A DNA stretch of 64,000 nucleotides from Tretioscincus oriximinensis (Eukaryota; Chordata; Lepidosauria; Squamata; Gymnophthalmidae), in assembly GCA_022410635.1 (NCBI GenBank), contig JAJVDF010000017.1, positions 3,039,501-3,103,500 on the forward strand, read 5' to 3'. A program made the translations under genes and the position numbers. This document shows positions 25,689 to 37,732 of this stretch, piece by piece. The notes beneath the pieces are model-generated. The model saw only the letters and a program-made list of their open reading frames with translations, had not been told where the DNA came from and made no database searches. Every line of letters begins with the position of its first letter. Within the stretch, counting starts at the first letter, position 1.

Positions 25689-26879
25689 GTATAGTATCAC
25701 ACTTAGAGATGCTAAAGAAGTTTTTATCATAGCTATGAATAAGTTAGAGAGAGAGAAGCAGGATCCCCTGAATTCCATTTTCAGGAAATCAAGCATAGCT
25801 GAAAATTTTGCCTCCTTCTTCTGCCCTAAAGCAGAAAAGCCCTAAAGCATTTGCTTGAGCACTGAGAAATAATGCTGGGCTCCATGGCTTGATTCAGAAG
25901 GGTGTCTCTTATGTTCTTAAATAAGCTGGCAATAAAGCTTTAAGCCTTAAAACAGATTGACTATCAAGGGTCATCCTAAAGTTTTCAATTTGCAGATATG
26001 ATTTTTATTTTTTTATTTGCTGAAACAGCAACAGCATTTTTTTATCGTTTTATTTTACAATGACAGTAAAACATCTGTATTTCTGTGAACACTTCTTATG
26101 TCCTTAATTCAAATGACTTTGTAAACAAAGATGATTGTATTAAAAGGAATGGGGTTATAAAATTAATTGAGAAACACATCTGCAAAATCTAAACTTGAAA
26201 CGCAAATCAGTCCAGCTATAAAAGGATATGACTAGATAAAAACTGTAAGGATCTCATTGATCTTCAGATGTTCAGTGTTATAGGGCCTTTAATAAAACAT
26301 GAGACAGAATACATATGCCTGATTAGGGTACATTATCACTCTAGCCAATGAAAGCAAAGAGCAAATATCAAAATCAAACATAAATTTGAAATATGCTAAT
26401 GGAATAGGGACACTAGATCACTTCTAGTCACAGCTCTCCCGTAACACAAAAGGAAATGGAGCTGAAGGAGAGATTCCTCATGATGGATGTTCAAAACATG
26501 GACATTAAAACCAAATTCAATCCCATGTTGTAATGTCCAAGATGGTACAGTCACACTTCATTCCATATACATGGTCCTTAAGAAGCAGAACAAATGAGAG
26601 CAGGTGTATCTCCTCATGCCCACCACTGTTTTTTTCTGTTTCTCAGTACAGTTTTTCAGGACTGAACATGGTTTAAAAATGGATTTGTGACCAAAACCAA
26701 ATAAAAACTAGCTGGATTTCAGGACACACACACTAGACCTAGTGCAAATCATGTACCCTAGAGGAATAGTTTTGGAAATCTTTATTCAAACTTTGCTAAA
26801 GCAAAGTTTGAGAGTGTATTGATTTTTGCAGATTACAAAAGAGATGAAAGACAAATGAGCAGAAAATTGTGCCTTGCAG
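25689..26879. other. ITGA1 intron 6
   Basis: AT-rich. Near 26640-26720 a stretch around TTTTTCAGGACTGAACATGG resembles part of the small palindromic repeats at 39.2 and 48.4 kb. Nothing else recognised. Confidence 0.5.
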
Positions 26880-27028
26880 GTTGGAATTGTTCAGTATGGA
26901 GAAAATGTAACCCATGAATTTAACCTCAACACCTACACAAACACAGAAGATGTTCTTGTTGCAGCCAAAAAAATTGTGCAAAGAGGGGGACTTCAGACCA
27001 GGACAGCTCTTGGAATTGAAACAGCCAG
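26880..27028 (+). CDS. ITGA1: ITGA1 exon 7: I domain, MIDAS threonine loop
   Basis: Acceptor TTGCAG, donor GTANGG (an N at 27032). Encodes [20 protein letters not shown] then [17 protein letters not shown] and [13 protein letters not shown]. The threonine in the [11 protein letters not shown] loop matches the second MIDAS loop. Confidence 0.96.
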
Positions 27029-27439
27029 GTANGGGACAAAGAAATAGAAGGTTTGCAGTGTGACAGGAGTATTGAATATATTTCTATGTTTCCTATTCAT
27101 TTGTACATGAGTTGTTACAGTTTTCAAGCTTGTTTCAAGCAAAGGGGTACAAGGCAATCCTGCGCTCTGGCAGTAAAAGTAGCTGAATTCTTATTCACTA
27201 CAGGAATGGCCAAAGTCATTTAGAACACTGTAGTTCAGCAAAATGGAAGGAGGAGGGAGCAGGGCACATGTTGAACACCCTGGACTGTGATAGTTCAAGC
27301 CACACATCCCAATAATACACATGCCTGTTCACAGTGGATTGAATTGTGGAGCAGGACACAGTGCACTGTTGTAGTATACCACACCATAGAAAGTATATGC
27401 AATTCCATGATGAATCTCTTTTTGGTTCAGGCACCTGGG

Positions 27440-27745
27440 CTACCTACTTCACTCTACTTTTCAACCAGGGAGTCTTTGGTCTATGGAATTTACTTCCAGA
27501 AGAGTTAATGGTAGCTAGCTGGATAATTTTAAGATAAGTTTAGGCATATTCACAAAAGCCAATTGTATCAATGGATGGAGCAGCTAGCAGTATTCCTGAA
27601 ATGCCATTTGCAGGAAGTTAAGAACAGGTGCTCTCTTCCGACTCAGAGTGCCCAGATGGTGGGCCACTTTGAGACAGAATGTTGGACAAGATGGGCTGTG
27701 GCCCAATTTGACAAGGCTTCTCTAATGTTCTTATGCAATCATTCT
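27440..27745 (+). mobile_element. CR1 LINE 3' UTR fragment, + strand
   Basis: Collinear with the fragment at 19640: a GGATAATTTTAAGATAAG stretch, then ATGGATGGAGCAGCTAGCAG, CCTGAAATGCCATTTGCAGG and TTGGACAAGATGGGCTGTGG. Confidence 0.75.
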
Positions 27746-27966
27746 TGGATTGCATAAAATGCACAGACTACATAGATAACTACTTTTTCACATTTTTTTA
27801 AAAAATACATACAGTGATAAGTAGTTACCCTTAAGTCAAGACAATTTAATGGTTTCTGGTCATTACTGATTATAGTCATAATTCACTGATTCATTGGTCC
27901 ACAGTCTGCCATATTATTTTTTTACCAATAACTTTTCTGGTTTGGTTTCCTACTTGCTCCTTTTAG

Positions 27967-28117
27967 GAAAGAGGCCTTTACAGCAGCTCGTGGGGCACGT
28001 GAAGGCATACAAAAACTAATGGTAGTTGTGACTGATGGAGAATCTCATGATAATCACAGACTGAAAGACGTGATTGCGGATTGTGAAAAGGACGATATAC
28101 AGAGATTTTCTATTGCT
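27967..28117 (+). CDS. ITGA1: ITGA1 exon 8: I domain, MIDAS aspartate
   Basis: Acceptor TTTTAG, donor GTAAGT. Encodes (R)[19 protein letters not shown], then [18 protein letters not shown] and [13 protein letters not shown]. The aspartate of VVTDGES is the third MIDAS loop. Confidence 0.96.
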
Positions 28118-28295
28118 GTAAGTGAAGCGTAATATATGAATGGAATATTTAAACTTTCCTTTTCTTTAAATTTACCTAGAGGCAACATACAACAGCTAGG
28201 TGATTGTTTTTCCAGAATATTGTAAAAACAATGCTTGAAAAAACAAAAAATGTTATTTGCGCTATATATGTGTTTTTCCTTGAATTGTAATGGTG

Positions 28296-28550
28296 AGCAG
28301 AGGCATGGAGTACAGAGGTTAAGAGCTTTGATGTTTCAACAGAAATATCAGAGTTTGAAGCCCATGTATCGGCCATGGAGCGGGGTGAGTGCCCTCTTCT
28401 AGACTCAACTTCAGCCAACCTACCTGATTGCAAGTAGATAAATAGGTACCACCACAGAGTGGTAGGAAAGATAAAATAAAATGTAACCCTTCGGGCAAAA
28501 AATAACCTTGTAAGCTGCTCTAAGTCCCAAGAGCAGGATATAAAAATCAA
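28296..28550 (+). mobile_element. tRNA-derived SINE with LINE-like 3' tail, + strand
   Basis: A tRNA-like head (GGAGTACAGAGGTTAAGAGC, with GAGTTTGAAGCCC as a degenerate B box) is followed by a TTCAGCCAACCTACCTGA body. The tail is TTGTAAGCTGCTCTAAGTCC ... GCAGGATATAAAAATC. The tail resembles the 3' end of the L2-like LINE at 63440-63505. Confidence 0.7.
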
Positions 28551-30277
28551 ATTTTCCTCCCCCTTCTTCTTTAATATTTAATATTTAATATTCTTGTTTA
28601 TTTAACTCACTCACTGATTACAGATTTTAATAGGATGTCAGAAAATGCTTCTTAAAGAAATTGTAGTCTCACCCTCAATGGATGTGTATTGAATGGCCCT
28701 CTGTCAGAGATGCTGTCAGACATTATTCTGGAATGTAACAGGAAGATGAATCTAACTTCATTCCTGTGACTATAAATATGTGGCTTAGAGCTTCAAGGGT
28801 GATGGAATCTACAAATGTGTAATAAATAGGGGAAAGAACAAATAAGTTCTGCTGACTTGGGGATCACATTGATTCTTTCTTGATCTTCTGAGGACCCTCC
28901 TCCTGATACACTGAAAAGCATTTGGTATCCTTTGATTGCTGATGTTCAAATTTCTGCATCCAACTGTACTTTCTACTTACATGGTTGCAATTATCAAAAT
29001 ACAAGAATTGTATATATTTCATATATATTTTGTTAAGTCCTGACACTGTACTGTAAAAAGCAAATAATTAATAAACAGATTCCAATGTGTGAACTCTGAT
29101 GTCTCCCATGCCATGAGGAACATTGAAATGGCCATTGTCCATTTTGATATTGCTATACTATATGCAAATGACCACTGTGACTTGAACTGCCCTATCAAAA
29201 CACTCCTCATAATGGCATATGTTCCCTATCATTCTGAGAGCAGATATGCATATGTGAACATACCCATATGAATCCCTACATCACGTAAGCGAAGGTATAT
29301 AGCTAGATGTATCTGGTACAATTGCACTTTGGGCATTTAGGATCAACAATGTTTTCTTTTGAAGATTTTCCTTCCCAGTAATAACAATTCTAACAAGATG
29401 CCTTCTAAACAGGAGAAACATTTCACTCTGAACAAAGATGTACAATAGTAGAGATGCACAAATGAGTAGGTATCTGTGCTAAAGACAGTTCCACATAAAG
29501 TTTTTGAAGCTTGTAAAATGAGATCTCAAGTTAGATTCTTGTCAAGAAGAACTTTAAGATTTTGAGTGTCCATCTGTGCTCAATTCTCTGTGCTGATTAT
29601 ATTTCAGTCATAGAAAGGACATTGCTCCAGAGAACTTGGGAGAAGCATTGCAGACATGAGGAAGACATGATGGTGTGTCAGGACCTCTCCACTGCAGTTC
29701 TTCCTCTATAACACCTATACTTGGAGTTCCACAGAGAAAGTGTACAAGAGTGTTCTGATCTAGATCTATCCCATGAAAAAGAGGGCAGAGGTCTTATAAC
29801 TTTAATTTTACTCATTTATACAATGCTTAAACAGGTGTTGTTAACATCTATTTATTTATTTTTATTTGTTGTTCTTAGAAATACCACTAAGTTGTGATTA
29901 CTCTTTGCATAGATGTGCCCTCTATAACCAAACAAGAGTAATTGTGACACAGTGGCACTTCCAAGAACAACAAATAGCAAATCAAGTTTGGATCTTCATC
30001 AAGAAAACTGCATAGTTCATTTAAAACAGATCCCAAAGTGGTTTGATATTGCCTGTTTCCAGAAAGAGGCTGAGGATTAAATTAGTAGCCTTCTGTTTTT
30101 TAGTTATGGGATCTCTTTTTCATAAGCCAACCTGGCTTTCCATTGATCAGGTGTAGATGTGGTTGCCCAATATCCAGAATAGCTCACACCTAAGTTTTAA
30201 TTTAAGCCATGATGTAGAGAAGTGCCTTTGAAGCCATGCCATTAACACATCTTTTCAACCTTTTCTAAATGCCACAG
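28551..30277. other. Rest of ITGA1 intron 8
   Basis: AT-rich with no recognised element. Short frames around 29019-29271 have no known similarity. Confidence 0.5.
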
Positions 30278-30443
30278 ATTCTTGGCCATTACAACAGAGG
30301 GAACCTGAGCACAGAGAAATTTGTTGAAGAAATAAAATCAATTGCAAGTGAGCCAAAGGAAAAACATTTTTTCAACGTCTCGGACGAATTAGTTCTGCCA
30401 TCTATTGTTGAAGCTCTTGGAAAAAGAATATTTGCACTGGAAG
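30278..30443 (+). CDS. ITGA1: ITGA1 exon 9: I domain C-helix and end
   Basis: Acceptor CCACAG, donor GTATGT, phase 0 to 1. Encodes [20 protein letters not shown] then [20 protein letters not shown] and [15 protein letters not shown]. The alpha-C helix segment reads GHYNRGN, where human alpha-1 (from memory) has GSYNRGN. The rest is close to human. Confidence 0.97.
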
Positions 30444-31039
30444 GTATGTTGGCTTCATGCAGTTCACTGTACAATTATGATAGAAAACAGTAGTTTAATG
30501 AGTCAATGGGACTGACTTCCTGAGAGTAAGTAGCATTTCCATCTAAAGTGAATATTGCCTTAAAATAGTCTTAATAAAATAACAGTGTATGCCTNGCATT
30601 TTTTAAACCTACTTGTATGTCATTTAGCTCCCCCCTTCTTCTTTTGGAACCATCCACTGATAGGGACCATCAGCTATCAGTTTATTTTGGAAGAGTAGCA
30701 CACTTGGTCCTGTGAATTATAACACTTAAAGTCTGCTAGGTCCACTGAACAGAACAATGCCTCCCATCTTTGAAATGCCACAGGATGTAAACTAAATAAA
30801 GGGTATATTGAAATTTTGAATCACAATTGCTTATTGTTTAATTTTTTTAGTTTGCTCAGGCCTTTGAGAAGGGCTGAATACCGTAATATTTTTTACTGCT
30901 TTTATTATTGTAAAACCCGAAGTAGCTGAGGTAAGGGGGGGTGGGGGAGATAAATAAATAAAGTAAATACGTACCAGTATGTAAATAAGTAAATAAGGAA
31001 GGAAGGAAGTGGCCATCTGCAAAATACAGCCCTGCCTAT

Positions 31040-31178
31040 GAGTCTTAAGCTCTATTTGCACAGGTTTAGTAATGTATTAGGGATCTCTTACCACACATTT
31101 GCAACACATGGGATGTGTTGTTACAGATCCCTAAAACGTATTGCTGAAGCATGTGCAAACAGGGCTTTAGCTCTTCAT
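31040..31178. repeat. Small palindromic repeat
   Basis: AGCTCTATTTGCACAGG ... ATTAGGGATCT is mirrored by AGATCCCTAAAACG ... GTGCAAACAGGGCTTTAGCT. The arms are roughly 55-60 bp and imperfect. Probably a miniature DNA element. Confidence 0.6.
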
Positions 31179-31319
31179 GTAAGTATTTTTACCTGTACTA
31201 ATGAGAACTAATTCTAATGGCAGAGTATGTATCGTTTGTGACATCTACTTAAAACTTACCACTTTATCCAAGCTTTTGATTCTTAGCTCCCTCATAAGCC
31301 TGCCTGGTAAAGGGCAAAG

Positions 31320-31470
31320 TGTGTGTAAGGAAGTAAGGAAGAAGGGAAGGAAAGGAAAGGGAAGGTATGGTAAGGTACGGTACAGTATGGAAAGGTACAG
31401 TAAGGTATGGTACAGTAAAAAAAAAGTAAAGTAAAAAAGAGTAAAATAAAAAAGTAAAGTAAAGTAAGTC
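31320..31470. repeat. Low-complexity GGTA/GTAAA-rich tract
   Basis: Runs of AAGGAAGG, GGTACGGTAC, AAGTAAAGTAAA and similar words form an imperfect short tandem repeat. Confidence 0.85.
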
Positions 31471-31892
31471 AATCTTTCCAAGATGCTATGATTTTAAGCA
31501 CTTGTGTTTCCAACATTATTATTTTTGCACTGCAAATACTGATCATAATAGAGCTTTTCTTGTAAAACTACTTTAGCTTTCCCATGTATTGTCTTAGTTA
31601 ACCTTCTGCAGCTCTCCTTCAAAGTGTGTTGCTAGGAATAGCATCACTTCTGTGATCTCCACCAAGCTTAATGCAATTACTATGCTGTAATACAAGTAGC
31701 TGTAAATGATTGTATTCCCTAGCAAAGAAAACATCTCTGTATTCTTCTCATTTAAATAACCATCTTTTCCCTAGTAATCATATCGGGCTTGTTTCTTGAT
31801 AATATTTGCATTTGTATCTGCAATAGCATAACACTGTATAGGAATTTACTTTTGAAAAAACAAAAAACAAATTAACATTTACTTCCAACTTA

Positions 31893-32713
31893 GGCTACGT
31901 TCACACGACAAGCTAAAACCCGAAATAAATTTATATTCTGGAATATAGCAAATGCCTATCCCTTCACACCACGAAGCTATATTCCGGAATATACAACGGC
32001 GTGTCTGTTCACATGTATACATGAATTCTCGTGATACGCAGTCAGCCAGCCCAACAGAACTGATCAGCCGGCTGCATGTCATGAGAAGCCTTTTCCTCCG
32101 CTGTCTTTTTAGGGCTTCTGCCTGGAGATTGGCTTTGCAAAATGATGCCTAGGTCTGGGTAACGTTTTGGAACACTTTGGCAGGTGGGTGGCCAAGCTGT
32201 GTCCCAATACGTTACCCAGACCGAGGCTCCATATGGATGGGGNCAGCAGAATGCAGCCGTCTCCCCTCCTTCAGCAGAATTCCCTGCAGATTGGTTCTTC
32301 CTGCTGTCAAATAGATCAGCTGAGGGGAGGAAGTTTTGTTCCTCTTCCTTTTGCAGAGCCGATCTCCAGGCAGCAGCCCCCAAAAGGAGGCGGAGGGCAG
32401 CCTGGGCTTAGGAAAAAGCGGGCAGATTTCCCCGCCGAAGGAGGCGAAACTTCCTCCTGTCATCTCTCCCCTCCTGTCTCTCGCACTATTTTTGTTCACA
32501 TGGAAGAGGAAGGGAATTGGCTACGAGGTGACGGAGGTTGGCTGCGAGGTTTCAGACGTTCTCCGCAATTATTCCTGATTATCCGAGCAATAGTTTATTG
32601 CGGAATAAATGGCCTTTATTGCGGAAGTTTTACTCATACACGCTTAACACGTGTGACGTGTCCTTCAAAATGGCGCTATAGCTGAGGCATAAAATGGTTG
32701 TGTGAATGCACCC
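31893..32713. mobile_element. PIF/Harbinger-like non-autonomous element, 821 bp, GC-rich
   Basis: The ends GGCTACGTTCACACGAC and, on the other strand, GGGTGCATTCACACAAC are inverted repeats flanked by TTA on both sides (31890-31892 and 32714-32716). A 3-bp TWA duplication is typical of PIF/Harbinger. The interior is much richer in G+C than the intron around it and contains an internal inverted pair around GTCTGGGTAACGTTTTGG ... CAATACGTTACCCAGAC. Overlapping open frames on both strands (up to 172 codons) show no transposase motif. Confidence 0.75.
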
Positions 32714-33124
32714 TTACTGACTAGAAATTTCATTAGAATGATTGGATATGGATAGAAAATTGGTTTGAACACAGTGGCTTCTCAGCACTGCAGCTTGCTT
32801 CAATTAAGGGTTTTGTATTTTATTCTCTTGGCCTGTAAAAAGTGCTCATTTCCTTGTTTATAAGCATTGGCAGTGTTCCAGCAAAGCTGTATCTGTGCAA
32901 AAGAAAAAGTGCACAAGTGACCTGGATTTGTTTATCATTACATGGTAGCTATTCACAAAGCTGAAAGTTGCATTTCAACACAGCTGGACCCTTCAACACT
33001 GGGATAGGCTACTGAAAAAAATTCAAGGCGTGCTCTGCTTCCATCCATAGCATTTTCTGAAGCTGCCACAGCTCATCTGGAATTGCCAGAGAAGTGGTTG
33101 GATAGGAGGGGTCCTTTGAACAAG

Positions 33125-33425
33125 AAGAATCTGGTTTTTATAACCCGCCCTTCTTACCCGAAGGGACTCAGAACAGCTTACAGGGTTAATTTTCACCTAT
33201 CTAATCTATCTTTCCCACCAGGTTAATGCTGCTACTCATTTATTTAATTGAAATGTAGATTGAAAATCTACTTTCTTTTGAATAACTGAGTTGCCTAGAA
33301 CTGAAGGCCAGTAGATGGTACTCACTCCTCTCCATACCCGAAATAGGGTCTTGAAATCAATTCTCTCAGTTGAAAGATTGGCTCTTAGCGATTGCGCTAT
33401 TTGTTCTTTCATAAATATAGCCACA
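33125..33425 (-). mobile_element. tRNA-derived SINE, reverse strand
   Basis: On the + strand the tail comes first: TATAACCCGCCCTTCTTACC, then CGAAGGGACTCAGAACAGC. The body is next (AGGCCAGTAGATGGTACTC) and the tRNA-like head last (TCTTGAAATCAATTCTC ... GCGATTGCGCTATTTG). It matches the copy at 45000-45262 block by block. Confidence 0.7.
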
Positions 33426-34871
33426 TTCTAATCTCAACTCCCTACATACCCATTTCAANGGGTAGTCATTTTGGCTTCTAAGAGAGACATTTCCAAGCAT
33501 TGTCCACCTCTGGTAGGATGGAGATAGCGGCAATGCTGCACTCCAGCCACCTCTCCAAGCCAACAGAATCTCCATTGGCCAGGGAGAGGATTCTACCACT
33601 GCCCTGTTCCCTCTTTACATATCCCAATATACAGAGGGGAGTGACTGTGCTGGATTCAAAAGAGCAGAGAAAATACAAATTGCATTTCTCAGTATTTACT
33701 TTTATTCTCTTGGGGAACACCACATGGCCATTCCATTTGGATTACAAATGGAAAAGGAGTGACACCAGTGTAGGTTGACATCATTTTACAGCCCCTTACA
33801 ACTCCCTTATACGATTCCTTTGATGACAAAATTCCATAGGGATTTCTGTGAGTTGTAAAGGGCTGCTGTGTTGTAAACGAATACAGACCACACAGAAATA
33901 TGTCTGGTGTTGTTTCCTTTTACCATTTCTGACTTGCTGCTTCAGAAGAGAATGGAAAAGGGAAAAATCCAATTACGTGATACTCGAATATGTTTTTATG
34001 TTTGATGTGGTGATAATCCATTAAATGAAATGAGAAGTTTCAGATCAAAGTCCTGAGAATACTGAATGGACAGCAAATCTGCTTTGAAAATATTTTTTGT
34101 TTTTTTGGAAAGATTTCTGTTACAGTTTGCTATTGTGAAGATGTGTATCACCAAAGAAAAGGAAAATGTAGGAAATTTCCCTTTAGATAAAGGGAGACTT
34201 TTTAATATATATCTTGTAAATTAGAGAAAGAAAAGGGATGCAGGACTAGCCCAGGATCGGGAAATATAACAGCTGTATTCTAGTCTTTCTGTGTTCTCTA
34301 TACTTGGTTACTTTTCCTTCACCATGATTAGATGAAAACATGTCATGTAAATTTTTTTTCACCCAAATCGTGGCAAGAGGAGCATGCAGAACATAGAAGA
34401 TTTAAAATTTAACTTTCATATTTCCCTTCAGGAATGTTTCCAAAACGTATGTAGATTGCTTAAATTAAGTCCATGCAAAAAAGACTTACAGTACAATACG
34501 TTTTTAATAGGATTTGGGGATGTTTGGGGAATAGAAAAGCAGTTATCGTTGCAGAAGCAGTGCTTGGATTATTTCCTAGTTCAAGAGCAAATTGGGGTGT
34601 TATTTATTTTATATATTTTCATTGAAAAACATTTTGTTGAAAATGTTTCATTTTTCATTGAAAAGGTGAAAAAGAAAAAGTCAGGAGTTTTTTCTTTTTA
34701 CTAAGCGTGTGCGCTGATTTTAATAAAAAACAAGATTGTTACTGGGAAAAAAGGGGAAGATAAAAAAATGGTTTGAGATATTTCAGTCTTTATCTGTGTC
34801 CTTTGTCCAATGTTTTTATTTCACAATTCAGCACAAATATTCTGAATCACTAAATATTTCCTTTTTTATAG

Positions 34872-34945
34872 CCACAAGAGACAAATTGGCAACTTCTTTT
34901 GGAATGGAGATGTCACAAGCTGGATTTAGTGCTCATTATTCTCAG
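34872..34945 (+). CDS. ITGA1: ITGA1 exon 10: I domain to propeller link
   Basis: Acceptor TTATAG, donor GTAAGT, phase 1 to 0. Encodes ATRDKLATSFGMEMSQAGFS then AHYSQ. It returns the chain from the I domain to the propeller. Confidence 0.95.
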
Positions 34946-35084
34946 GTAAGTTAGGAAGCCGGTTTGTTTGCTTGCTTGTTTATACTTCTATCCCATACTC
35001 CATACTCAAAAGTCAATCAGGTAGATAACAAGAGTCAAAACAAAATATAAGACATGCTAAAAACAAGATTACTGAACTTATAAC

Positions 35085-36237
35085 CAAAATACTTAATTTT
35101 TCCTTAAGATCAGGCATAGTACCAGTAGATTGGAGGGGAGTTAACACCAATCTTCAAAAAAGGATCCCGAGGTGATCCCACAAATTATAGACCCATCAGT
35201 TTAACATCAGTTCTAGGTAAAGTGTAGGAAACCATAATTAAGGACAAAATTACTAAACACATGGAGAAGCACGAATTGCTGAATGAAACTCAGCATGGCT
35301 TCTGCAAAGGTAAATCATGCCTTACTAACTTGCTAGAATTCTTTGAGTATGTTAACAAACATATAGATAAAAAGGATCAGGTTGATATTTTCTATCTAGA
35401 TTTTCAGAAGGCTTTTGATAAAGTGCCTCATCAAAGGCTCCTAAAAAAGCTTCACACTTATGGTATAAGAGGACAGACTTTGTCTTGGATTGAGGACTGG
35501 CTAAAAGATAGAAAACAGAGGGTAGTAATAAATGGACAGTTCTCTGAGTGGAAAGAGGTGAGAAGTGGGGTACCCCAGAGGTCTGTACTGGGACCTTTGC
35601 TTTTCAATATATTCATAAACTATCTGGATGCCGAGGAAAGTAGTGAAGTAGCCAAGTTCTCTGATGACACTAAACTGTTTAGGGTAGTGAAAACTGAAAA
35701 TGGTTGTAAAACAGAGTGATTTATTGAAATTGGGTGAGTGGGCATCAAAATGGCAAATGCACTTCAATTTAAGCAAATGCAAGGTCATGCACACTGGGGC
35801 AAAGACATTCAACTACTCCTACCACCTGATGGGAACCAAGCTTTCTGTGACAGAGCAAGAAAAGGATTTTGGGGTGTTGGTGGACAATTTGATGAAGATG
35901 TCAACCCAGTGTGAAGCAGCAGCAAAAAAGGCAAATTCCATATTGGTTATAATTAGGAAAGGAATTGAAACAAGTTAGCAAATGTTGTTTTGCCTCTTTA
36001 TAAATCTGTGGTGAGGCCACATTTGGAATAATGTGTTCAATTCTGGTCATCACATCTCAAGAGAGATATTGTGAACTAGAGAAGGTGCAGAAAATGGCAA
36101 GAAGTATGATCAAGTGTCTGGAGCACCTCCCTTATGAAGTCAGGCTGCACCGTCTGTGTGGGACAGAATGCTGGACTACATGGGCTGTGGCCTGATCCAG
36201 TATGGCTCTTCTTATGTTCTTATGTTCTTAATATAAG
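35085..36237 (+). pseudogene. CR1 LINE, reverse transcriptase remnant and 3' end
   Basis: Similarity starts at VDWRGVNTNLQK (about 35130). The main open block, 35261-35719, contains HGFCKGKSCLTNLLEF, YLDFQKAFDKVPHQRLLKKL, SGVPQRSVLGPLLFNIF and the catalytic box FSDDTKLF (usually FADDTKLF in CR1). A frameshift near 35700 leads to GEWASKWQMHFNLSKCKVMH and EKDFGVLVDN. The end is the CR1 3' UTR with repeats of TTATGTTC. Stops and frameshifts make it inactive. It is 5'-truncated. Confidence 0.9.
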
Positions 36238-36537
36238 TGCCTGAAAAATGTAGAGGAAAAACTGTTTATTCTGCCAAAGGCCAGAATAAGTTATTTTTTT
36301 AAACATACATAGGAAATATGTCTGATGTTTTCCAAGGGAAAAATCGTGTAGGGCCAAAGCATAGAAGGCCCTATCCTGAGTTCCTACCTTTTTTACTATT
36401 GAGAGTGGTGGTACAATCAGATCAGTTTTGGGCAAGGCATTTCTTTGGATATTTGGGTCCCAAATCATTCGACACTTTGAATTTTTAAAAGTAGCATGAT
36501 TTTTTTAAAAATTCCACAGGGTGACCTTGGGACAATC
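36238..36537 (+). repeat. 300-bp segment also found inverted at 55050-55356
   Basis: Directly after the CR1 end, this segment (AAGTGCCTGAAAAATGTAGA ... CACAGGGTGACCTTGGGACA) recurs as its reverse complement at 55050-55356, with only scattered differences by eye. It ends in a SINE-like word and a TTA microsatellite in both places. Confidence 0.85.
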
Positions 36538-36628
<91 letters not shown>

Positions 36629-36730
36629 ATTGTTGTTATTGTTGTTATTGTTGTTGTTATTATTATTATTATTATTATTAGTAGTAGTAGTAGTAATTAG
36701 TATTAGTATTATCATTATCATTATCATTAT
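36538..36730. repeat. (TTA)n/(TTG)n trinucleotide microsatellite
   Basis: Alternating blocks of ATT and GTT triplets, then AGT and CATTAT variants, run for about 190 bp. The long single-residue translations are artefacts. Confidence 0.97.
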
Positions 36731-36935
36731 CAGAGAAATAGCTGTGTTAGTCTAGCAGAAAGTCCAGCAAAGGAGCTAGCAGCACTTTGAGACTAACTTG
36801 AGAAAAGTGGTTGGCATAAGCTTTCGTAGACAGGTCTACTTCTTCAGATGCTCCTGAAGCAGACCTGTCTACGAAAGCTTATGCCAACCACTTTTCTCAA
36901 GTTAGTCTCAAAGTGCTGCTAGCTCCTTTGCTGGA
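36731..36935 (-). mobile_element. Palindromic fold-back retroposon-like element, reverse orientation
   Basis: The left side carries the constant end CAGAGAAATAGCTGTGTTAG ... CAGAAAGTCCAGCAAAGGAG. Then comes arm GCACTTTGAGACTAACTTG, a fold near 36850, and the reverse-complement arm ending CTAGCTCCTTTGCTGGA. It sits inside a microsatellite, so the target duplication cannot be read. Relative to the 23.0 and 54.4 kb copies it is inverted. Confidence 0.85.
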
Positions 36936-36937
36936 TT

Positions 36938-36985
<48 letters not shown>
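36936..36985. repeat. (TTG)n microsatellite
   Basis: About 16 GTT triplets directly follow the fold-back element. Probably the right half of the microsatellite it inserted into. Confidence 0.95.
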
Positions 36986-36988
<3 letters not shown>

Positions 36989-37732
36989 ACCTTGCTGGCC
37001 TATACCCAAAAGTCTCAGGGCTCCCAACAATAAAACAATCATACAAAATTGACAAATTAAAAACAGTATCTACAAGTGGGGATGACAACATTATCCAGTC
37101 AGTTGTTCTGGTCAATAACTGCTGTACCAGCTAGAGATTTTCAGAACTCGTCGTTTTAAAAAAAGCTGTTCTTGCAAACAAAAAGATTATGGCTTTTCTA
37201 TTTGCAAATTAAGAGAGAGAAATAATAGTTCAGATTATTCAAATAATTCAAATTATTTAGATGAATCATGTCATTTTATTGCCTATTGGTATTTTATGCC
37301 TCTGAAAAGAAGCATCAAACAAATGCATGATGGTAGGCAATTTGAGGGAGTGTTAAAGGCACATTGGCCAAATGCCAACAGTACCCTCAACATCAGAGCA
37401 TCCTGAGACCGCTAGGGAACTCTGAATCATCCTGTGCATTGTCCTTTTTCAGAGTAAACCCAACTGCTCTGAGGGCACTTGCCAACTTCAGTGGACACAA
37501 AATGATGCCCACAGCGACTTATGTGTCTACTTGACTCAGGTAATGGGCCAGAAAAAATAGCGGTCTATTCTATACCTTGTTCCCAGGGTGTATGGAGAAG
37601 GAAGTATCCTTTCCTTACTCTGTCCGATGCCACTGGGGCACAGACGGTGCCAAGTCCTATTGTGGAAGACAGCTTTCCAAAATTCCATTGCATGATGTGT
37701 TCTGCAGAACTGATTTGAAGTTTTTTTGTAAG

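Larger units (their letters stand above)
30444..34871. other. ITGA1 intron 9 (4.4 kb)
   Basis: Carries a palindromic repeat (31040-31175), a purine-rich low-complexity stretch (31320-31470), a Harbinger-like element (31893-32713) and a reverse SINE (33125-33425). The remainder, including 33430-34871, shows nothing recognisable. Confidence 0.6.

Noticed and set aside
32042..32685. Overlapping open frames on both strands, up to 172 codons
   Set aside because: They lie inside the GC-rich Harbinger-like element, where stop codons are rare by composition. No transposase or other motif is visible.
35261..35978. Possible host gene with reverse transcriptase similarity
   Set aside because: Frameshifted CR1 remnant ending in a CR1 3' UTR, with no selection for coding visible.
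36496..36755. Open frames of poly-Tyr/Cys, poly-Leu and poly-Asn
   Set aside because: Translations of a TTA/TTG microsatellite, not genes.
37577..37732. Open frame running into ITGA1 exon 11 from upstream
   Set aside because: The upstream part is not conserved, and the frame from exon 10 requires the acceptor at 37731-37732.
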